Shown here: in pieces, positions 51,251 to 60,786 of the stretch
Layout: each line of letters starts with the position of its first letter
Position numbering within the stretch: the stretch's first letter is position 1
DNA from: DASSUW01 sp963844405
GTDB taxonomy: Bacteria; Actinomycetota; Thermoleophilia; Solirubrobacterales; Solirubrobacteraceae
Reading direction: 5' to 3'
Length of the DNA stretch: 64,000 bases
Assembly (NCBI GenBank): GCA_963844405.1
Contig: CAWJNZ010000007.1
Span: 558,001-622,000 of the forward strand
The notes under the pieces: generated by a model
Told to the model about the DNA's origin: nothing
The model's input: only the letters and a program-made list of their open reading frames with translations
Database searches by the model: none
Made by a program: the position numbers and the translations under genes

Positions 51251-52014
51251 GCGGCGGCGGCGACCTCGTCGCGGATCCAGCCGTAGCCGCGCTTCTCGAG
51301 CTGCTCGACGAGCTCCGGCCCGCCCTCCTTGACGATGCGGCCCTCGAACATGATGTGCACGAACTCCGGCCTCACCATGTGGAGGATGCGCTGGTAGTGG
51401 GTGATGATGAGGACGCCCATGTCGGACCCTTGGGCGACCGTGTTGACGCCGGCGGCGACGGTGTTGAGCGCGTCGATGTCGAGGCCGGAGTCGGTCTCGT
51501 CGAGGACGGCCAGGCGCGGCTGCAGGAGCGCGAGCTGGAGGATCTCCATGCGCTTCTTCTCGCCGCCCGAGAAGCCCTCGTTGAGGTAGCGGTTCGAGAA
51601 CTCGCGCGGGACGTGCGTGAGCTCCATCGCGGCCTCGACCGTCTTGCGGAAGTCCTTGAGGCTGATCTCGTTTTCGTTCCGGGCCTGGCGGTGGGCGTTC
51701 ATGACCATGCGCAGGTACTTGGCGACGCTGACGCCGGGGATGGCGACCGGGTACTGGAAGGCCATGAAGAGGCCCGCGCGGGCGCGCTCGTCCGGGTCGG
51801 CCTCGGTGATGTCCTCGCCGTCGAGGAGGATCTGGCCGTCCGTGAGCTCGAGGTTCGGGTGACCCATGATCGCGTTGGCGAGCGTGGACTTGCCGGAGCC
51901 GTTCGGGCCCATGAGGGCGTGGAACTCGCCGGAGCGGACGTGAAGGTCCACGCCCTTGAGGATCTGCTTGTCCCCGGCGGAGACGTGCAGGTTCTTGATC
52001 TCGAGGTCAGCCAT
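51247..52014 (-). CDS. sufC: Fe-S assembly ATPase SufC
   Basis: A 255-aa ABC-type ATPase with Walker A MGPNGSGKST, Q-loop FMAFQYPVAIPGV, signature GFSGGEKKRMEILQLALLQP and Walker B LAVLDETDSGLDIDAL, all SufC-type (LDE-T-DSGLD). It drives the SufB-SufD scaffold, encoded 26 kb away. Start ATG 52014 overlaps the rrf2 stop by 8 bp. Confidence 0.95.
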   Translation of the reverse strand: MADLEIKNLHVSAGDKQILKGVDLHVRSGEFHALMGPNGSGKSTLANAIMGHPNLELTDGQILLDGEDITEADPDERARAGLFMAFQYPVAIPGVSVAKYLRMVMNAHRQARNENEISLKDFRKTVEAAMELTHVPREFSNRYLNEGFSGGEKKRMEILQLALLQPRLAVLDETDSGLDIDALNTVAAGVNTVAQGSDMGVLIITHYQRILHMVRPEFVHIMFEGRIVKEGGPELVEQLEKRGYGWIRDEVAAAA

Positions 52015-52465
52015 GAATCTCCAGGGTCTTCTGTTGCGGTGAGGCGAAGTCGACGAGCTCCTGCAGGGTCGTGCGCTGGAGCGACTTGATGACGCCCATC
52101 TGCACGCGCGTCCACATCAGCTTGGTGGCGCAGTGCTCGCCGTCGGCGAGGTGCGAGCAGAGGACGCGCTGGTCGCGGTCGTCGACGAAGCAGTCCATCG
52201 GGGCGATGGCGCCCTCGAGCGCGAGCACCACCTCGTCCATCGTGATCTCCTCCGGCTGTCTTGCCAGCACGTAGCCGCCATGGGCGCCGCGGGTGGCCTG
52301 GACGAGCTCGGCCTTCTTCAGCAGGGCCGCGATCCGCTCGAGGTAGGCGAGCGGGAGGTTCTCGGCGTCGGCCACCGCCTTGAGGCTGACCGGGGCGCCT
52401 CCTCCCTGCAGCCCGAGCTGGATCAGCAGGCGAACGCCGTACTCCGCCTTGGTCGTGAAGATCAC
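52007..52465 (-). CDS. Rrf2-family Fe-S-responsive regulator (IscR/SufR-like)
   Basis: A 152-aa winged-helix protein from GTG 52465: IFTTKAEYGVRLLIQLGLQG, NLPLAYLERIAALLKKAELV and ATRGAHGGYVLARQPEEI. Three cysteines, C92, C103 and C112, stand where IscR-like proteins bind their cluster, so it probably senses Fe-S status and regulates suf genes. A -10-like TAGGAT ends 7 bp before the GTG, implying a leaderless transcript, and an inverted repeat overlaps it. First gene of rrf2-sufC-sufS-sufU. Confidence 0.9.
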   Translation of the reverse strand: MIFTTKAEYGVRLLIQLGLQGGGAPVSLKAVADAENLPLAYLERIAALLKKAELVQATRGAHGGYVLARQPEEITMDEVVLALEGAIAPMDCFVDDRDQRVLCSHLADGEHCATKLMWTRVQMGVIKSLQRTTLQELVDFASPQQKTLEIHG

Positions 52466-52472
52466 GGGGGTA

Positions 52473-52492
52473 ATCCTACCAACGGGGTAGGA
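52473..52492. promoter_or_regulatory. Probable Rrf2 operator and leaderless promoter of the suf operon
   Basis: TCCTACC (52474-52480) and GGTAGGA (52486-52492) form a 7-bp inverted repeat with a 5-bp spacer. On the minus strand TAGGAT (52478-52473) is a good actinobacterial -10 whose start point would coincide with the GTG at 52465. The operator thus covers the promoter, consistent with autorepression. Confidence 0.6.
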
Positions 52493-52529
52493 GTTCGTTC
52501 TCTTGCCGGAGCCGACGTACGCTCGGAGC

Positions 52530-53063
52530 GTGGATCCGGTGGTCACGCGGCTCACTCGCGATGACGTGGTGGTGGTCGACGAGCTCGTCCGCCTCATCAA
52601 CCGCGCGTACGTTGCCGGCGAGGCGGGGCTCTGGCGTAGTGAGCCGGGCCGCACGGACGCTCGCGAGATCGCGGAGGCTGTCCGGGCCGGCCACATGCTC
52701 GTCGCCCGCGTCGACGGCCGGATCGCCGGCTGCCTCCGCACCCGGTCGCTCGACACGACCACGGCCACCCTCGGGCTCGTGGGCGTCGACCCGAACGCCT
52801 GGGGAGGCGGCATCGGCCGCGCGCTGGTCGACGCCGCCGAGGACCTCGCGCGCTCCGGCGGAGCCACGACGATGCAGCTCGAGCTCCTCGTCCCACGCAC
52901 CGGCACCCACCCGGACAAGCAGCGCCTCCGCGAGTGGTACACCCGCCGCGGCTACACCGTCACGCGACGCATCCCGTTCGAGGATCACGTCCCCCAAGCG
53001 GCACCGTTCCTCGCCTCCCCGGCAGACATCCTCCTCTTCACCAAGCCCCTCCACCCCCACTAA
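52530..53063 (+). CDS. GNAT-family N-acetyltransferase
   Basis: A 177-aa acetyltransferase. The acetyl-CoA loop is GLVGVDPNAWGGGIGRALVD (V-x-P-x-x-x-G-x-G-x-x-L), followed by TTMQLELLVPRTGTHPDKQR and LREWYTRRGYTVTRRIPFED. GTG 52530 is used; a TTG at 52503 would add nine residues but lies closer to the suf promoter. Substrate unknown. The TAA stop is part of the first REP-like unit. Confidence 0.85.
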   Translation: MDPVVTRLTRDDVVVVDELVRLINRAYVAGEAGLWRSEPGRTDAREIAEAVRAGHMLVARVDGRIAGCLRTRSLDTTTATLGLVGVDPNAWGGGIGRALVDAAEDLARSGGATTMQLELLVPRTGTHPDKQRLREWYTRRGYTVTRRIPFEDHVPQAAPFLASPADILLFTKPLHPH

Positions 53064-53157
53064 GGGGGGCCAGGCCCCCTTACGTGCCGGCGAGGGTAAG
53101 GGGGCCAGGCCCCCTTACGTGGCTCTGGCGAGGGGTAAGGGGGCCAGGCCCCCTTAG
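53060..53157. repeat. Three REP-like palindromic units upstream of a RAYT gene
   Basis: Three near-identical palindromes are centred near 53072, 53107 and 53146. Unit 2 is perfect: GTAAGGGGGCC (53096-53106), A, GGCCCCCTTAC (53108-53118). Unit 3 is the same except its last base. Unit 1 has an extra G and starts at the TAA of the acetyltransferase gene. Units 2 and 3 are 39 bp apart, separated by similar spacers containing ACGTG and GGCGAGGG. Their position directly before a transposase of the RAYT family identifies them as its likely REP substrates. Confidence 0.85.
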
Positions 53158-53184
53158 GGGGGCGAAGGTCGCGTGGAGGCCGCT

Positions 53185-53829
53185 ATGGGCCGTATGGCGC
53201 GGAAGCCTCGCAACGAGTTCCCGGGGGCCGTGGTCCACGTGTTTGCCCGCGGAGTTCGCAAGCACGCCATCTACGTCGACGACGTAGATCGGCACTCCTA
53301 TGTGCTGCTGCTCGGACAGGTGGTCCTACGCCAGCGATGGCGATGCCTTGCGTACTGCCTCATGGATAACCACGTGCATCTTCTCTTGGAGACCCCGCAG
53401 CCGAACCTCGCAGCGGGCATGTGCCGCTTGCACGGCTTGCACGCCCAGGGCTTCAACAAGCGGCACGGGCACTCCGGGCACGTCTTCCAAGGCCGGTACG
53501 GAGCGGTGGCGGTCCGGAAGGACGGGCAGCTCCTGCAGCTCGCGCGCTACATCGCGCTCAATCCCGTCGTGGCCGGCTTGTGCGACGACGCCGCCGACTG
53601 GCCGTGGGGTAGCCATGCCGCCGTCGTCGGCGACATGGCTCCATGGTGGCTGGACGTGGCTCGACTGCTCGGCTACTTCGGAGCCGACGGTGGCGAGCCG
53701 CGAGCGCGGTACCTCGACTTCGTCAGATCACCCGCTCCGAACGGGTCAACAGCCGGACCCGGCCGGCGGCGTGGCGGGACACGTCGTCGCCCGCCGCCCG
53801 GCCCGCCTCGCTCGCGAAGGCGGCCTTGA
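53185..53829 (+). mobile_element. REP-associated tyrosine transposase (RAYT, Y1/HUH type)
   Basis: A 214-aa protein from ATG 53185 (GGAGG 5 bp upstream; ATG 53194 also possible). It has the IS200/TnpA_REP fold: MARKPRNEFPGAVVHVFARG, the HUH motif CLMDNHVHLLLETP (H63/H65), NKRHGHSGHVFQGRYG, and the catalytic tyrosine in QLARYIALNPVVAGL (Y122). RAYTs are single-copy enzymes that cut and join REP hairpins. The last 35 or so residues are Pro/Arg-rich and lie antisense to the EthD gene (107-bp overlap), so the natural end may have been lost near 53720. Confidence 0.85.
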
Positions 53830-54031
53830 ACGCGTCCTCGTCGTCGAAGAAGAGCTCGGTGACGGCGTGGTACGGGAGGTCGGGATCGTCCTGCTCGACC
53901 ACGGAGACGTGGTACTCCCGGAGGCCGGGCAGCTCGCGGCCCATCGGCGCGTGCCGCTCGAACACCCACTCGCGGAACTCGTCCAGCGAGAGGTCCTCCC
54001 GGCGCTTGATCAGCGAGAACACCTTGAGCAC
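53723..54031 (-). CDS. EthD-domain small protein (dimeric alpha/beta barrel)
   Basis: A 102-aa protein: LKVFSLIKRREDLSLDEFRE, the EthD-type WVFERHAPMGRELPGLREY, and a central FFDDEDAFKAAFASEAG helix. EthD-like proteins are small helpers or enzymes in ether and aromatic catabolism. GTG 54031 shares its G with the upstream TAG (TAGTG), so it is the last gene of the molybdenum-hydroxylase operon. Confidence 0.8.
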   Translation of the reverse strand: MLKVFSLIKRREDLSLDEFREWVFERHAPMGRELPGLREYHVSVVEQDDPDLPYHAVTELFFDDEDAFKAAFASEAGRAAGDDVSRHAAGRVRLLTRSERVI

Positions 54032-55035
54032 TACGCGGCCTCCTTGGATTCCAAAGCCCGCAGGACCTTCTCGGGCGTGATCGGCAGGTCACAGATCTGC
54101 ACGCCGATCGCGTCGGTGACCGCGTTGGCGATCGCCGGAATCGGCGGGTTGGCGGTCATCTCGCCCACGCCCTTCATGCCGTAGGGCCCGTTCGACGAGG
54201 GCATCTCCAGGACCACCGCCTCGATCTCCGGGAGATCCAGCGGGCCGGGCATCAGGTACGTCGAGAAGTCGCCCGGCGCGTGATCGATCGACGGGTAGTA
54301 CGGCGCCGTCGTCTCGTAGAGCGCGTGCGACATGCCCATCCAGGCGCCGCCGCGGATCTGGCCCTGGACCAGCTCGGGGTTGATCGCGCAGCCGATCTCG
54401 TACGCGGACGACAACCGGAGCACCCGCACGAACCCGGTCTCGGTGTCGACCTCGACGTCGGCCACCGTGCAGGCGTGCGCCTCGGTCGAGTCGGGGTCCA
54501 TCTCGCCCGTCTCCGGCACGACTTCGCTCTTGGGCTTCATGTACATCCCGCGCCCGGAGATCGTCTTGCCGTGCTTGAAGTGCGCGGCCAGCGCGACGTC
54601 CATCACCGTCATCGAGGAGCCCGGCGAGCCGATCACGCGCACGTTCCCCTCGCCGTCGGTCTCGAGGTCGTCCGGCGACGCCTCCATCTCCTCGGCGGCA
54701 ACCTCAAGGAGCGCCTGCTTGGCCTCGTCGGCCGCGCGGATGATCGCGTTGCCGGCCCGGTGGGTGGCCCGCGAGGCGAACGTGCCCATGCAATGCGGAC
54801 CGGTGTCGGTGTCGCCGGTGTCCACGCGCACGGTCTCGAACGGCACTCCCAGCGCCTCCGCGCCGATCTGGGCGAGCACGGTCTTGAGCCCCTGGCCGAG
54901 ATCGACCGAGGACAAGGTGATGACGAAGTTGCCGACCGTGGTGGCATGCACCAGGGCCTGGGTCGGATCGCCGCCCAGGTTCATGCCGGTCGGGTAGTTC
55001 ACGGCGGCGATGCCGCGGCCATAGAGGAGGGTCAT
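54031..55035 (-). CDS. Molybdenum hydroxylase large subunit, C-terminal half (separate gene)
   Basis: A 334-aa protein matching the second molybdopterin-binding domain of xanthine dehydrogenase/CoxL proteins: YGRGIAAVNYPTGMNLGGDP, ITLSSVDLGQGLKTVLAQIG, VRVDTGDTDTGPHCMGTFAS, the C-terminal AINPELVQGQIRGGAWMGMS and the active-site Glu in MKGVGEMTANPPIPAIANAV. It starts at an ATG overlapping the stop of the N-terminal-half gene. Together the two halves are about 766 residues, the normal length of one CoxL-type chain. Confidence 0.85.
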   Translation of the reverse strand: MTLLYGRGIAAVNYPTGMNLGGDPTQALVHATTVGNFVITLSSVDLGQGLKTVLAQIGAEALGVPFETVRVDTGDTDTGPHCMGTFASRATHRAGNAIIRAADEAKQALLEVAAEEMEASPDDLETDGEGNVRVIGSPGSSMTVMDVALAAHFKHGKTISGRGMYMKPKSEVVPETGEMDPDSTEAHACTVADVEVDTETGFVRVLRLSSAYEIGCAINPELVQGQIRGGAWMGMSHALYETTAPYYPSIDHAPGDFSTYLMPGPLDLPEIEAVVLEMPSSNGPYGMKGVGEMTANPPIPAIANAVTDAIGVQICDLPITPEKVLRALESKEAA

Positions 55036-56330
55036 AGCTCGTGCCCCACGAGCTCGGCGGCGGCGCGGATGGTCTCGACCAAGGTCGCGTCCTCCACGAT
55101 CTTGCGGTACGGGCGCTCGTCCCCGTCGCGGTACGCGTTCAGCAATCGGAGCTGCCACGGGTCCACGCCGATCGCGCGCGAGATGCGGTCCATCTGCATC
55201 TCGGTCGCGAAGGACGCCTCGGTGACGCCGAACCCCCGGAACGCGCTCGACGGCTGGCGGTTGGTGTACACGCAGTGGACGTCGATCGAGACGTTGGGGA
55301 TCGTGTACGGCCCGGAGACGTTCGCCGCGTGCTTGGTGGCGCCGTACGGCGAGTGGCGGGAGTAGGCGCCGGCGTCGTGGTACGAGGTCACCTCGCGCGA
55401 GACGATCCGACCGTCGCTCATGACGCCGTCGACGATGCGGATCCGGTTGCCCGACCGCGTGGACGACACGCGCATCTCCTCCTCCCGCGTGTAGACGTAC
55501 CGGACCGGACGGCCGGTCTTCAGAGCCGCGAGACACGCGATCGGCTCGGTGATGACGTCGACCTTGCCGCCGAACCCGCCGCCCACCGTGCCGCCGACGA
55601 AGTGCAGCCGCGCCGGCTCGATCTGCAGGATGATCGCCGTGTTGTCGAGCGAGAAGTACAGCGCCTGCGTGTTGGTGTGGACGGTGATGCGGCCGTCGGC
55701 CTCGGGCTTGGCGATGCAGCCGGTGGTCTCGGTCGGCGCGTGCTCGGTGGGCGAGGTCTGGTAGGTGCCCTCTATCACGTGGTCGGCACCCGCGCGCGCC
55801 GCCGCGGCGTCGCCGTAGCGGATTCGCCGGCAGTGGTGCCCCTCGTACCAGAAGTGGTTGGTGTCCCAGTGCGTGACCCGCGGCGCGTCGGGCTTCAGCG
55901 CCTCCTCGACGTCGAACACCGCGGGCAGCTCCTCGAGGTCGAGCCGAACCCGTTTGACCGCCTCGACGGCCGCCGCCTCGGTCTCGGCGATCACCGCGAC
56001 GATCGGCTCGCCCCGGTAGCGCGCGCGCTCCGCGGCGAGCACCTGCTCCTCGTCCGGCTCGACCCCGATCAGGCAGAGGATCGTGTAGACGTTCTTCGGG
56101 ACGTCCGCGGCCGTCAACGCGCGGACGAACCCGGGGACCTTCTCCGCCTCGGAGAGGTCGATGCCGCGGATCCGCGCGTGCACGAGCGGGTTGCGCACCA
56201 TCTTCAAGTGGAGCATCCCGGGGTACCGGATGTCGTCGACGTACTCGGTGGTGCCGGTGACGTGCCCCATGCCGTCGCGGCGCTCGACCCCGCGGCCCAC
56301 CACATGGAACGGCTGCTGCGAGAGGGTCAC
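55032..56330 (-). CDS. Molybdenum hydroxylase large subunit, N-terminal half
   Basis: A 432-aa protein from GTG 56330. It has the aldehyde oxidase hammerhead domain (GRGVERRDGMGHVTGTTEYV, RARYRGEPIVAVIAETEAAA) and the first molybdopterin-binding domain (EGTYQTSPTEHAPTETTGCI, GGTVGGGFGGKVDVITEPIA, SSAFRGFGVTEASFATEMQM). It stops cleanly after RAAAELVGHEL, just where the second Mo-binding domain would begin. ATGA overlap with the next gene argues for a natural split, not a mutation. Confidence 0.85.
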   Translation of the reverse strand: MTLSQQPFHVVGRGVERRDGMGHVTGTTEYVDDIRYPGMLHLKMVRNPLVHARIRGIDLSEAEKVPGFVRALTAADVPKNVYTILCLIGVEPDEEQVLAAERARYRGEPIVAVIAETEAAAVEAVKRVRLDLEELPAVFDVEEALKPDAPRVTHWDTNHFWYEGHHCRRIRYGDAAAARAGADHVIEGTYQTSPTEHAPTETTGCIAKPEADGRITVHTNTQALYFSLDNTAIILQIEPARLHFVGGTVGGGFGGKVDVITEPIACLAALKTGRPVRYVYTREEEMRVSSTRSGNRIRIVDGVMSDGRIVSREVTSYHDAGAYSRHSPYGATKHAANVSGPYTIPNVSIDVHCVYTNRQPSSAFRGFGVTEASFATEMQMDRISRAIGVDPWQLRLLNAYRDGDERPYRKIVEDATLVETIRAAAELVGHEL

Positions 56331-56776
56331 GCCGCCGCCTCCGCGATCGCGTCGATGATCGACTGGTAGCCCGTGCAGCGGCAGACGTTGCCGGAGATCG
56401 CCTCGGCGATCTCCTCGCGCGACGGCGACGGGTTGCGATCCAGCAGCGCCCGCGCGGCGATCAGCATCCCGGGCGCGCAGTAGCCGCACTGGACCGCGAA
56501 GCGCTCGTGGAAGACGCGTTGCAGCGGGTCGTCCTCCCAGCCCTCCAGCGTCGTCACCGACCGCCCGGCCACGTTGGCCACCGGCAGCAGACAGGAGAGC
56601 ACCGGCTCGCCGTCGACGATCACCGTGCAGGAGCCGCAGCCGCCCTGGCGGCAGCCGGCCTTGGCGGCGCGCAGCCCGAGCTGCTCGCGCAGCACGTGGT
56701 TGACGGTCGCGAGCGGCCCGGCCATCACCTCGGTCGGCCGCCCGTTGAGTGAGAACTCGAAGACCTCAGACGGCAT
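56327..56776 (-). CDS. 2Fe-2S small subunit of molybdenum hydroxylase
   Basis: A 149-aa CoxS/XdhC-type protein. Plant-type 2Fe-2S cysteines C42, C47, C50 and C62 (GCRQGGCGSCTV, SCLLPVA) and the second cluster cysteines C97, C100, C132 and C134 (QCGYCAPGM, GNVCRCTGYQSII). All eight ligands are present. It overlaps the FAD-subunit gene upstream and the large-subunit gene downstream. Confidence 0.95.
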   Translation of the reverse strand: MPSEVFEFSLNGRPTEVMAGPLATVNHVLREQLGLRAAKAGCRQGGCGSCTVIVDGEPVLSCLLPVANVAGRSVTTLEGWEDDPLQRVFHERFAVQCGYCAPGMLIAARALLDRNPSPSREEIAEAISGNVCRCTGYQSIIDAIAEAAA

Positions 56777-57452
56777 CGGCGGCCTCCAGGGCGCGGCGGA
56801 CGAACAGCTCGGTCATGCGCCGGCGGTACCAGGCGCTGGCGATCGCGTCGCTCGGCGGGTCGATCTGCGCGGCGGCGGCGACCGGATCGGCCGGCGCGAG
56901 CACCGGGTGCGGCGCGACGCCGCCGAGGGCGACGCGGCCGCCGCTGACCGCGACGGAGACGACAGCCGGCGAGTTCGCCGCGCGGCGGGCGCAGCGCAGG
57001 AAGACGAGGTCCGCTTCCTCGAACGAGACGGAGAGGACGATCTCCTCGTCGCGGCGGAACGAGGACCAGAACTCGGCGACGGGGAGCGTGCGGGACGAGA
57101 GGTGGACCTCGGCGTCGAGGGCGAGCAGCGCGACGGCGACGTCACCGCCGACGACGAGGTTGCCACCCACGGTGGCCATGTTGCGCAGGGCGGGCCCGCC
57201 GACGGCGCGCGCGGCCTGAGCGAGCGGGCCGTCGAGGGCGGCGAGCGGGGTCGTGGCGCCGACCGTGACGCGCGAGCCCGAGCGTTCGACGCCGGCCAAC
57301 CCCGCCCGTGCGAGGCCGACGACGCGGGTGGCATCGATCTCGCCGGCGTGCACGGCGGGCATCACCGTGGTGCCGCCGGCCATGATGACCGCGTCCCGGA
57401 GCTCCGTGGCCGCCTCCTCGGCCGACCCCGGGAGCAGGTACTGGGTGATCAT
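56766..57452 (-). CDS. FAD-binding medium subunit of molybdenum hydroxylase
   Basis: A 228-aa CoxM-type protein: ITQYLLPGSAEEAATELRDA, the FAD motif MAGGTTVMPAVHAG and the second ATVGGNLVVGGDVAVALLAL. It is rather short (usual 270-290), with a shortened C-terminal domain. It overlaps the cyclase-family gene upstream (57449-57452). Confidence 0.85.
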   Translation of the reverse strand: MITQYLLPGSAEEAATELRDAVIMAGGTTVMPAVHAGEIDATRVVGLARAGLAGVERSGSRVTVGATTPLAALDGPLAQAARAVGGPALRNMATVGGNLVVGGDVAVALLALDAEVHLSSRTLPVAEFWSSFRRDEEIVLSVSFEEADLVFLRCARRAANSPAVVSVAVSGGRVALGGVAPHPVLAPADPVAAAAQIDPPSDAIASAWYRRRMTELFVRRALEAADAV

Positions 57453-58126
57453 TCCTCCTCCTCGATCAGGGCGAACATGCGCCCGGGAGACCCCTCCGCC
57501 CCGCGGATGGGGACGAAGCCTGCGAAGAACGGCACGCGGACGCCGACCGGCAGCTGCGACAGGCCCGTCAGCTGCTGGATGAGGATCGCCCCGCGGTCGA
57601 GGATCGCCTTGTGGACGACGAAGTCCTCGGACGTGAAGTCGGGCAGCCGCGCGCTCCGCTCGCTGAAGCAGTCGAAGCCGACCACCTTCGCGCCCTGGTC
57701 CACGAGCCAGCCTGCCGCCTCGGGCTCGCAGTACGGCGAGCGCATGTAGTAGTCGGGGAAGCGCCCCCACGCCTTCTCGGTCCAGTCGGTGCGGCAGAGG
57801 GCGACGTCGCCGGGTTCGATCGGGGGAGCGTGCTCGCGCAGGAGATCGACGGTGATCGGCTCGTCCTCCCCCAGGAACGTGAGGTCGATGACGATCGCCG
57901 GCCCGCAGACACGATCCAGGGAGACGTCCGCGGCGGTCTCGCCGTCGGCCGCGCAGTGGCGCCCGAAGTCCACGTGCGAGCCGGTATGCAGCAGCATGTT
58001 GACCTCGCTGGCCTGCCAGAACCCCGGCCCGCGGTGGTGTGACGTGAGCGTCAATCGTTTGTTGACCGAGGGCGGGCTCAGCGTGTCCTCGCCGATCTTC
58101 AGCGTCAGGTCGACGATCCGCGGCAT
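57449..58126 (-). CDS. Cyclase-family metal-dependent hydrolase
   Basis: A 225-aa protein of the kynurenine formamidase/isatin hydrolase superfamily. It begins PRIVDLTLKIGEDTLSPPSV; the metal motif is MLLHTGSHVDFGRHC (HxGSHxD.xxH variant), then ALCRTDWTEKAWGRFPDYYM and GFDCFSERSARLPDFTSEDF. It would open an amide or lactone ring such as the product of the linked Mo hydroxylase. It overlaps the GntR gene by 22 bp. Confidence 0.85.
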   Translation of the reverse strand: MPRIVDLTLKIGEDTLSPPSVNKRLTLTSHHRGPGFWQASEVNMLLHTGSHVDFGRHCAADGETAADVSLDRVCGPAIVIDLTFLGEDEPITVDLLREHAPPIEPGDVALCRTDWTEKAWGRFPDYYMRSPYCEPEAAGWLVDQGAKVVGFDCFSERSARLPDFTSEDFVVHKAILDRGAILIQQLTGLSQLPVGVRVPFFAGFVPIRGAEGSPGRMFALIEEEE

Positions 58127-58812
58127 GCGCGCTCCACGTTCTCGATGTGCCGGTGCATGGCGGCCGACGCCGCCTCGGGATCGCGCGCCCGAAGCGCCGC
58201 GACGATCGCCTCGTGGTCCTTGATCGATTGCTCCATCACGGCGCGCCGCGCGCCCGTCCGCCGACGCGACGCCAGGCCCAGCGCGCGGATCGACTCCATG
58301 AAGCGCCCGAGCACCGCGTTCTCGGACGCCACCCGGATGGCGTCATGCAGCTCGAGGTCCGCTTCCATGAACGCCTCGGCGTCGCCGATCGCCGCCCGCG
58401 CGCGCGCCACGCAGGCGTCGAGCAGATCCACGGTCCCGTCGTCGATCCGCCGGGCGGCCAGCGCGGCCATCGCCGGTTCCACAACTTTGCGCGCCTCGAA
58501 CAGCTGGTCCGACGCCTGTTCGCTCAAAGAGAGCACGAAGCTCAGGTGGCGCACGAGCAGGTCGGGCTCCAGAGAGGACACGTAGGTGCCGGTGCCGTGG
58601 CGCATGTCGGTCACGCCGAGCACCGTGAGCGCCTGCAACGCCTCCCGCAGCGACGACCGGCTGACCCCCATCGACGCCGCCAGCTCCCGTTCGGCCGGCA
58701 GCCGGTCGCCGGGGCCGAGATGGCGCTGCTGGATGAGGTCCAGCAGACGCGTGACGATCTGCTGCGGCACCGCCTCCCTCGTGACGGTGCCGAACGCCGG
58801 TGGTCCGACCAC
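58105..58812 (-). CDS. GntR/FadR-family transcriptional regulator
   Basis: A 235-aa protein with a winged-helix N-terminus (QQIVTRLLDLIQQRHLGPGD, RLPAERELAASMGVSRSSLR, EALQALTVLGVTDMRHGTGT) and an FCD ligand-binding domain (FEARKVVEPAMAALAARRID, DLELHDAIRVASENAVLGRF, IKDHEAIVAALRARDPEAAS with metal-binding Asp/His). It heads the 58.8-53.7 kb operon and probably controls it in response to a carboxylic acid intermediate. Start is GTG 58812. Confidence 0.9.
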   Translation of the reverse strand: MVGPPAFGTVTREAVPQQIVTRLLDLIQQRHLGPGDRLPAERELAASMGVSRSSLREALQALTVLGVTDMRHGTGTYVSSLEPDLLVRHLSFVLSLSEQASDQLFEARKVVEPAMAALAARRIDDGTVDLLDACVARARAAIGDAEAFMEADLELHDAIRVASENAVLGRFMESIRALGLASRRRTGARRAVMEQSIKDHEAIVAALRARDPEAASAAMHRHIENVERACRGSST

Positions 58813-58860
58813 CCGGCCACCCTACCTCCGGCGGTCGAACGCTGTCAAGGTGTCCATCCG

Positions 58861-60687
<1,827 letters not shown>

Positions 60688-60716
60688 GCGCAGATCGGCG
60701 CGCCGGCACGCGCGTA

Positions 60717-60734
60717 AGTCGCACGCCGGCGTGC
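60717..60734. repeat. 18-bp perfect palindrome between typA and the histidine kinase gene
   Basis: TCGCACGCCGGCGTGCGA is a perfect 18-bp palindrome. It is preceded by two direct copies of GGCACGCGCGTAAG (about 60673-60686 and 60703-60716). The cluster may end typA transcription or bind a regulator of the two-component genes. Confidence 0.55.
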
Positions 60735-60786
60735 GAAACGCAGATTCGTTCTCGAGGAGGAGGCGGCCGGGCGTAGGGTTGGCCCG

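Noticed and set aside
53060..53157. CRISPR-like array
   Set aside because: Units are full palindromes with similar, not unique, spacers and lie next to a RAYT gene.
53080..53295. 71-codon minus-strand frame with DVDGVLANSAGKH
   Set aside because: Runs through the REP units and antisense to the RAYT start; the HAD-like look of its N-terminus is chance.
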